DNA from: JBBRXJ01 sp038248505
GTDB lineage: Bacteria; Bacteroidota; Bacteroidia; Bacteroidales; JBBRXJ01
Assembly (NCBI GenBank): GCA_038248505.1
Contig: JBBRXJ010000042.1
Span: 1-29,381 of the forward strand
Direction: 5' to 3'
DNA length: 29,381 bases
Position numbers and translations under genes: made by a program. Position 1 is the stretch's first letter. Each line of letters begins with the position of its first letter. This document shows positions 24,605 through 29,381 of the stretch, piece after piece. Under the pieces are notes generated by a model. It saw only the letters and a list, made by a program, of their open reading frames with translations. It was not told the origin of the DNA and did no database searches.

Positions 24605-25681
24605 TTACAATTCGAACTTCAAACCTAAGGCCTGAGCAATCTCTTCAATATCTTTTGCTACTGCAGGAATAATAGGTATTCCATTTTTACGCATCTCAAC
24701 ATCTTTATTTCGCTCAATATCTCCCGGAATTAAAACAGCATCTATACCCGGTGTCGCTTTGGCTCCTCTAAATGTAGAAATCCACTCATCCATTTTAGCT
24801 TTAAACTCGCTCGCTGGTTGAAATGCATCAATACGCATTGCACCAAAAAAATGACCAGTACCCTCACCCACCTTCTTATCAAGTACAGGTAAATAAGCAA
24901 CAGAAGGTGGAACAAAAGGGCCAAAATTAGCACCACTTAAAACGGCTGAAAAAATATCAACAATAGAACCGAGGCAATAGCCTTTGTGACTCCCATGAAG
25001 ATAATCGCCACCCAAGGGTAACATGGCTCCACCATCTTTTAAAATACTTGGATCATCCGTTGGTTCCCCATTTTTATCTTGTACAAAACCATAAGCCACT
25101 TTCTCGCCTTTCTTTTCAGCAACAGCCAATTTACCTCTTGCAATAGGTGTTGTAGCAAAATCGGCTACAAAGGGAGGTTGTTTATCAGCAGGTATTGCAA
25201 CTGCAATAGGATTTGTACCAAGCAAACGACTAAGTGAATTTGTAGGTGCCACAAGAGGATTGGCATTGGTAAGACATATACCTATCATATCATGTTCTAA
25301 TGCCATCATACTATAATAACCGGCAATTCCATAGTGATTAGAATGACGTGTTGCTACCCAGCCTGTTCCGGCCACTTTCGCTTTTTCAATGGCTAATAAC
25401 ATTGATTTTTTTGCTGGCACCATACCTATGGCACCATCACCATCAATAACTGCAGTACTCATTGTCTCATGTACAATGCGTACATTAGGTTTGGTATTTA
25501 TTCGTTTGGCTTGCCAAAGTTGATAGTAATCTTTTAAGCGAATGAGTCCATGTGATGGTATTCCACGCAACTCAGCAGCCAGAAAAACATCTGCAATAAC
25601 ATCTGCATCTTCCCTGCTACAACCCATTTTCATGAATGCATCGCGTGTAAAATGTAACAAGTAATCTAAAGTATATACCAT
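24605..25681 (-). CDS. Malate/L-lactate dehydrogenase family oxidoreductase (Ldh_2 type)
   Basis: A 358-aa NAD(P)-dependent 2-hydroxyacid dehydrogenase of the family that includes malate, sulfolactate, ureidoglycolate and delta-1-piperideine-2-carboxylate enzymes. The family's catalytic histidine motif SHG (H44), the RHSNHYGIAGYY segment (112-123), LGTNPIAVAIP, DFATTP and the GSHKGYCLG active-site lysine motif are visible. The length is typical. Substrate cannot be assigned within the family from sequence alone. It is 6 bp downstream of the acyl-CoA synthetase gene, so probably co-transcribed, with no obvious pathway link. Confidence 0.85.
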   Translation of the reverse strand: MVYTLDYLLHFTRDAFMKMGCSREDADVIADVFLAAELRGIPSHGLIRLKDYYQLWQAKRINTKPNVRIVHETMSTAVIDGDGAIGMVPAKKSMLLAIEKAKVAGTGWVATRHSNHYGIAGYYSMMALEHDMIGICLTNANPLVAPTNSLSRLLGTNPIAVAIPADKQPPFVADFATTPIARGKLAVAEKKGEKVAYGFVQDKNGEPTDDPSILKDGGAMLPLGGDYLHGSHKGYCLGSIVDIFSAVLSGANFGPFVPPSVAYLPVLDKKVGEGTGHFFGAMRIDAFQPASEFKAKMDEWISTFRGAKATPGIDAVLIPGDIERNKDVEMRKNGIPIIPAVAKDIEEIAQALGLKFEL

Positions 25682-25687
25682 ATATAT

Positions 25688-27568
25688 TTATTTTATATTT
25701 TTTATAAACGGGGTCTTGACTTTGTTAAAGCCATTTTTAATTCCTTTGCGTATCTCACTACCTAAACGGTTAAGAAGACTATCCTCCTCTTCCTTAAGAA
25801 TAGAATATATTTCATTTATAGTGTCCGCATATTTTTCAAAAATAATTTTTCTTTTGAGTTTTAATGTGGGTGATAATATACCATTATCAGCAGTCCATTC
25901 ATCTAAAACCAATTTAAATTTTTTTATTTGTTCTGATTGTCCAATGGTACTATTGCATTTAACTATTTCGTTAGAAAAAATCTCAACAACCTCTTTTTTA
26001 TTAATTAAATCTATATTATCTCTATATTCAATTTTATGATGAAAGGCCCAATTATGTAAATAGCTATAGTTTGGTGATATTAGGGCACTGGCAAATTTTT
26101 GATTTTCGCCCACTACCATCACTTGTTCAATAAAAATAGATTCTTTGAGTTTATTTTCTATTACTTGAGGAGCAATATATTTACCACTTGATAATTTGAA
26201 TATTTCTTTTTTTCTATCAGAGATTCGTAGATACAAACCATCCTCAATCACTCCTACATCACCTGTATGAAACCATCCATCTGCATCAATCACCTCACTT
26301 GTGAGTTCAGGTGCTTTGTAGTAACCTTTCATTAGTCCGGGTCCTTTACAAAGAATTTCACCATCATCGCTAATTTTCACCTGTGTTTCATCAATAACAG
26401 GCCCAACCGTTCCGAACCGAATTAAATTTTTTGTTAAATGATTTACAGATATAACTGGCGATGTTTCTGTTAAGCCATAGCCTTCTAACACATGTATACC
26501 GGCAGCCCAAAAGATACGGGATAAACGAGGTTGTAAAGCAGCACCACCTGATGCAATAATTCGCACTTCGCCTCCTAATGCATCGCGCCATTTACGAAAT
26601 ACTAATCGTTCAGCAATATTTAATTTTACATGATACCACCAACCATTTGCTCTATTAAGTTCAAAACGAAGACCAAGACGTACCGCCCAAAAAAATATTT
26701 GTTTAAGAGGAAAAGACAATTCTTCGCCCTTACCAATAATTTTATCATAAACCGTTTCAAGCAAACGTGGTACTGTACTAAAAATATGTGGCTTTACTTC
26801 TTTAATATTTTCAACAATGGTACCCATATTCTCAGCATAATAAATTTGTGTGCCTTTATACTGAAAATGACAATTCAACATACGTTCATACACATGACTT
26901 AAGGGGAGGAAAGAAAGCACACGTTCTTTAGTACCAAATGGATGAATAGATGATGTAATAATAAAATTGCTAACCAAATTTTTGTGTGTTAACATCACAC
27001 CTTTAGGAATACCTGTTGTTCCGCTTGTATAAATAATAGTTGCAATATCCTGCGCATCAACATTCAAAGAAATATTTATTAATATATCAGAAAGAGCGTC
27101 ACCGTTTTCCCTACCAAGATTTAAAAGTTCACTCCAATTATTTGCTCCTTCTACATTATTAAATGTATATATCGCAATAACGGATTTTACAGTAGCGATA
27201 ATAGGTTTAAGACGTGCATATAATAAATTATCAGAAATAAAAACAACACGTGGCTCGCAATGTTTTAAAATGTAGGAATAATCATCGTCACTAATGGTCG
27301 GATAAATGGGCACATTAATCATACCTGCTTGCGAAATACCCATATCAACAAAATTCCACTCTGGTCTATTGTTCGCAATCATAGCGACACACGCGCCCGT
27401 TTTTAAACCCAGTGATAATAGGCCATAGCTAATTTGATTTGCAAATAATTGGTATTGATCTATTGAAAACTTCTCCCATAAACCATTATTTTTTCCAGCC
27501 AAAAAAAATGTTTCACTATAGTTTTTTCGGATATGAGGAAGTAAATCAAAAGTGCGCGTTACCTGCAT
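25688..27568 (-). CDS. Long-chain fatty-acid--CoA ligase (AMP-forming)
   Basis: A 626-aa adenylate-forming enzyme that activates fatty acids to acyl-CoA. The ATP/AMP-binding P-loop TSGTTGIPKG is at 181-190, followed by EGYGLTETSP in the core domain, GWFHTGDVG and the FACS-type segment ISDRKKEIFKLSSGKYI, where the lysines act in adenylation. The length fits the family of long-chain ligases in Bacteroidota that carry an extended C-terminus. It is 37 bp downstream of miaA and 6 bp upstream of the dehydrogenase gene on the same strand. Confidence 0.92.
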   Translation of the reverse strand: MQVTRTFDLLPHIRKNYSETFFLAGKNNGLWEKFSIDQYQLFANQISYGLLSLGLKTGACVAMIANNRPEWNFVDMGISQAGMINVPIYPTISDDDYSYILKHCEPRVVFISDNLLYARLKPIIATVKSVIAIYTFNNVEGANNWSELLNLGRENGDALSDILINISLNVDAQDIATIIYTSGTTGIPKGVMLTHKNLVSNFIITSSIHPFGTKERVLSFLPLSHVYERMLNCHFQYKGTQIYYAENMGTIVENIKEVKPHIFSTVPRLLETVYDKIIGKGEELSFPLKQIFFWAVRLGLRFELNRANGWWYHVKLNIAERLVFRKWRDALGGEVRIIASGGAALQPRLSRIFWAAGIHVLEGYGLTETSPVISVNHLTKNLIRFGTVGPVIDETQVKISDDGEILCKGPGLMKGYYKAPELTSEVIDADGWFHTGDVGVIEDGLYLRISDRKKEIFKLSSGKYIAPQVIENKLKESIFIEQVMVVGENQKFASALISPNYSYLHNWAFHHKIEYRDNIDLINKKEVVEIFSNEIVKCNSTIGQSEQIKKFKLVLDEWTADNGILSPTLKLKRKIIFEKYADTINEIYSILKEEEDSLLNRLGSEIRKGIKNGFNKVKTPFIKNIK

Positions 27569-27605
27569 CGTGTTTAAATTTTAAAAAGCTAAAAATAAGC
27601 ATTTT

Positions 27606-28541
27606 TTATGCATTATTTAATACTAGTTCCTGGATAGATTTAATTTTTTTTTCAGTGGGTTCATTCGCATCCAACCAATTGATATTAAAACCATCACGCT
27701 CCATTTTACGAAACCAAGTCATCTGTCTTTTCGCAAATTGATGAATAGCTATTTCCAATCCTTTGTGCATTTCCTCTCGGCTTATTTCTCCAATTAAGAA
27801 TTTAGTTATGAACTTATATTCCAATCCATAATAAATAAGATCTTCGGGTTTAACACCGGTTTTCATAATTCCTTCTACCTCTTCTATCATACCACTATTT
27901 AAGCGAGCCTCTAAACGTTCACTAATTCGCTTTCTGCGAAAATCACGATCATATTTCACACCTATTACTAATGGTTTTATAGGTGGTAAACAATCAACTT
28001 GATCATTATGTTCTTTCTGATAGAATGCAATCTCAATGGCACGTACTAAACGTTTTCGTGTGATGGTATCGGTATGATTGTGCAATGTTTTAAACGTCAT
28101 TAATAATTCAGAAAGCTCTGCCATGCTTGACAACTCGAGCTTTTGACGAAGCTCTTGGTTGAGGGGCACTCTCAATAGTTTATAATTACGAAGTATCGCC
28201 TCTATGTACATACCAGAACCTCCGCATAAAATTGCTATTTTATCTCGTGATAAAATATCATTATAAGCTTCTGAAAAATCTTGTTGAAACTCAAAAACAT
28301 TATACTTATAACCGGGTTCAAGTATATCAATTAAATGATACTGAATGACACATCCATCAATAAGATAGTCCTCGTAATCCTTTCCTGTTCCTAAATTCAT
28401 TGAACGATAGACCTGTCGGGAATCTGCACTAATAATCTCCCCATGTATTTCCTTGGCAAGATGTGCAGCAACGGCAGTTTTACCAGATGCAGTAGGGCCA
28501 AGAATAGTAATTAAATTATAATTACTGGCATTACCTTTCAT
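27606..28541 (-). CDS. miaA: tRNA dimethylallyltransferase MiaA
   Basis: A 311-aa enzyme that transfers a dimethylallyl group to A37 of tRNAs reading UNN codons. The P-loop GPTASGKT is at 15-22, the catalytic/tRNA-contact DSRQVYRSMN at 40-49, GTGKD follows, then GGSGMY and the C-terminal YGLEYKF and KRQMTWFR motifs. The size is normal. The start is preceded by an 82-bp divergent region shared with smpB. On the other side, acyl-CoA ligase and dehydrogenase genes follow on the same strand. Confidence 0.95.
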   Translation of the reverse strand: MKGNASNYNLITILGPTASGKTAVAAHLAKEIHGEIISADSRQVYRSMNLGTGKDYEDYLIDGCVIQYHLIDILEPGYKYNVFEFQQDFSEAYNDILSRDKIAILCGGSGMYIEAILRNYKLLRVPLNQELRQKLELSSMAELSELLMTFKTLHNHTDTITRKRLVRAIEIAFYQKEHNDQVDCLPPIKPLVIGVKYDRDFRRKRISERLEARLNSGMIEEVEGIMKTGVKPEDLIYYGLEYKFITKFLIGEISREEMHKGLEIAIHQFAKRQMTWFRKMERDGFNINWLDANEPTEKKIKSIQELVLNNA

Positions 28542-28599
28542 GCTATATACACTTTGTGGGTGATTTATTTCGATAATGCGAAAGGTACAAATAAATTCT

Positions 28600-28607
28600 T
28601 ACTTTTG
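28600..28607 (+). promoter_or_regulatory. Bacteroidota-type -7 box of smpB
   Basis: TACTTTTG matches TAnnTTTG and lies 16 bp before the smpB ATG at 28624, giving a short leader, as for other promoters in this window. No standard -33 element is evident. Confidence 0.5.
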
Positions 28608-28623
28608 CATTAAGCAAAATAGT

Positions 28624-29067
28624 ATGGATCAAAAAATTGAGATACGAAATAGAAGAGCAAGCTTTGAGTATGAACTACTTGAACGCTATATTGCAGGTAT
28701 TGTACTCACGGGTACCGAAATTAAATCGGTGCGCGAAGCAAAAGTATCGCTTCCCGAAGCCTATTGCCTATTTTTAAGTAATGAGCTCTTTGTGCGTGAA
28801 ATGCATATTGCTGAGTATAAATGGGGCAGCATATATAATCACGAACCCAAACGCGATAGAAAACTCTTGCTTAACCGCAAAGAATTAAATAAACTCAAAC
28901 GCAAATCGCAAGAAAAAGGACTTACCATAATCCCAACGTTTTTATTTATAAATGAAAGAGGTATAGCAAAAATTGAAATCGCACTTGCCAAAGGTAAAAA
29001 ACTGTACGATAAACGCGAGTCAATTAAAAATAGAGATTTGGATAGAAGTATGCGAAATGGGGAGTAA
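28624..29067 (+). CDS. smpB: SsrA-binding protein SmpB
   Basis: A 147-aa tmRNA-binding protein that brings SsrA RNA to stalled ribosomes. The ATG at 28624 is preferred over an in-frame upstream start at 28576, because it begins the conserved IEIRNRRASFEYELLERY block and the longer frame would overlap the promoter. Hallmarks are AGIVLTGTEIKSVREAKVSLPEAY, the HEPKRDRKLLL loop, LTIIPTFLFINERG and the basic tail KGKKLYDKRE. It is divergent from miaA. Confidence 0.95.
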   Translation: MDQKIEIRNRRASFEYELLERYIAGIVLTGTEIKSVREAKVSLPEAYCLFLSNELFVREMHIAEYKWGSIYNHEPKRDRKLLLNRKELNKLKRKSQEKGLTIIPTFLFINERGIAKIEIALAKGKKLYDKRESIKNRDLDRSMRNGE

Positions 29068-29222
29068 TAGGCAACTGCTCAGCCTAACTATAGAAAAACA
29101 ATTACCACAACTAAATAGATATATTACCACCTTTAATGAAGGATATTATAAATTTAATTGACTCTGCATAATTGTACACCACTTAGAATATTTACTATTT
29201 TTTAATTAAACCCAGAAGTCGC

Positions 29223-29273
29223 AGACATAACAAAAAAACATTATAATTAATTATAAATAAATTAGTTATGTCT
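29223..29273. repeat. Inverted repeat upstream of the right-hand transposase
   Basis: AGACATAAC (29223-29231) and GTTATGTCT (29265-29273) are exact inverted 9-mers 33 bp apart. Between them lies the palindrome ATAATTAATTAT. They sit in a gene-free stretch (29068-29329) next to the insertion sequence. They may form a cruciform or mark an element boundary; no terminal repeat can be assigned. Confidence 0.4.
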
Positions 29274-29280
29274 TTGATAG

Positions 29281-29299
29281 TATCACCTAAAAGGTGATA
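29281..29299 (+). other. Leader hairpin of the right-hand insertion sequence
   Basis: TATCACCT (29281-29288) and AGGTGATA (29292-29299) form a perfect 8-bp stem with an AAA loop, 30 bp upstream of the transposase ATG at 29330. It is in the position where IS elements often hold end or leader structures that limit transposase expression. Confidence 0.5.
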
Positions 29300-29329
29300 T
29301 TTGCAACAGCAACAGCAAATAAACTATCC

Positions 29330-29381
29330 ATGGATAAAATCACACAATCTTCAAAAAACATCACCCCTTTTGGCGGATTAA
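29330..29381 (+). CDS. Transposase N-terminus (IS1380-like), cut by window edge
   Basis: Seventeen codons from ATG 29330 read MDKITQSSKNITPFGGL, which from memory resembles the start of IS1380-family (DDE group 1) transposases common in Bacteroidota. The rest is outside the window, so integrity is unknown. The call rests on the N-terminal motif and the IS-like leader hairpin. Confidence 0.6.
   Translation, partial: MDKITQSSKNITPFGGL

Noticed and set aside
27585..27610. Imperfect hairpin at the miaA/acyl-CoA ligase junction as a terminator
   Set aside because: The stem is short with a bulge and the genes are only 37 bp apart on the same strand, so co-transcription is more likely.
28973..29161. 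62-aa plus-strand ORF overlapping the smpB end
   Set aside because: It lies in a shifted frame over conserved SmpB coding sequence and extends into AT-rich non-coding DNA.

Overview
The window looks like a chromosomal stretch from a member of the Bacteroidota (Bacteroidetes). The evidence is AT-rich DNA, several TAnnTTTG-type -7 promoter boxes, a T9SS type A sorting-domain protein, a SusR-like hybrid two-component regulator (HTCS), and transposase starts of kinds common in that phylum. I see no tRNA, rRNA or CRISPR array. Both edges fall inside the 5' ends of transposase genes that point outward (IS4/DUF4372-like on the left, IS1380-like on the right). This is what a contig broken at multicopy insertion sequences would look like.

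Layout. 1-134: IS end. 216-905: secreted or outer-membrane hypothetical. 1223-2131 (-): T9SS-exported hypothetical. 2543-7592 (+): five genes for a heterodisulfide-reductase-like (Hdr) iron-sulfur flavoprotein complex in the order C1-B1-A-C2-B2. The last subunit is fused to a cytochrome-b-like membrane domain. 7854-11372 (+): pstS-pstC-pstA-pstB ABC transporter, preceded by an elaborate set of inverted repeats. 11417-13247 (-): DUF2147 protein, folA, thyA. 13280-19982 (-): thiamine operon thiS-thiC-tenI/thiE-like-thiD-thiE-thiG, two stand-alone CheY-like receivers, then thiH, under a TPP riboswitch at 20033-20110. 20402-24575 (+): an HTCS interrupted by a frameshift at an A7 tract. 24605-28541 (-): malate/lactate-type dehydrogenase, long-chain acyl-CoA synthetase, miaA. 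28624-29067 (+): smpB. 29223-29381: start of the right-hand insertion sequence.

How the genes work together. The Hdr-like cluster has the subunit order of the sulfur-oxidising sHdr system, as I recall it, but no lipoate-binding protein or lipoate ligase is in the window, and its B2 subunit carries a quinone-reductase-like membrane anchor. My inference is that it passes electrons between an unknown soluble (di)thiol or dithiol-like donor and the menaquinone pool. It is the best candidate here for a poorly described system. The thi operon encodes pyrimidine and thiazole synthesis and coupling, but thiF is not in the window. thyA follows thiH by only 32 bp, so thymidylate and folate genes may be partly co-transcribed with thiamine genes.

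Other points for a second look are the two receivers inside the thi operon, the perfect 22-bp palindrome in the thi/HTCS divergent region, the mutually exclusive hairpins upstream of pstS, and an EF-hand-like loop in the PstS-like protein.
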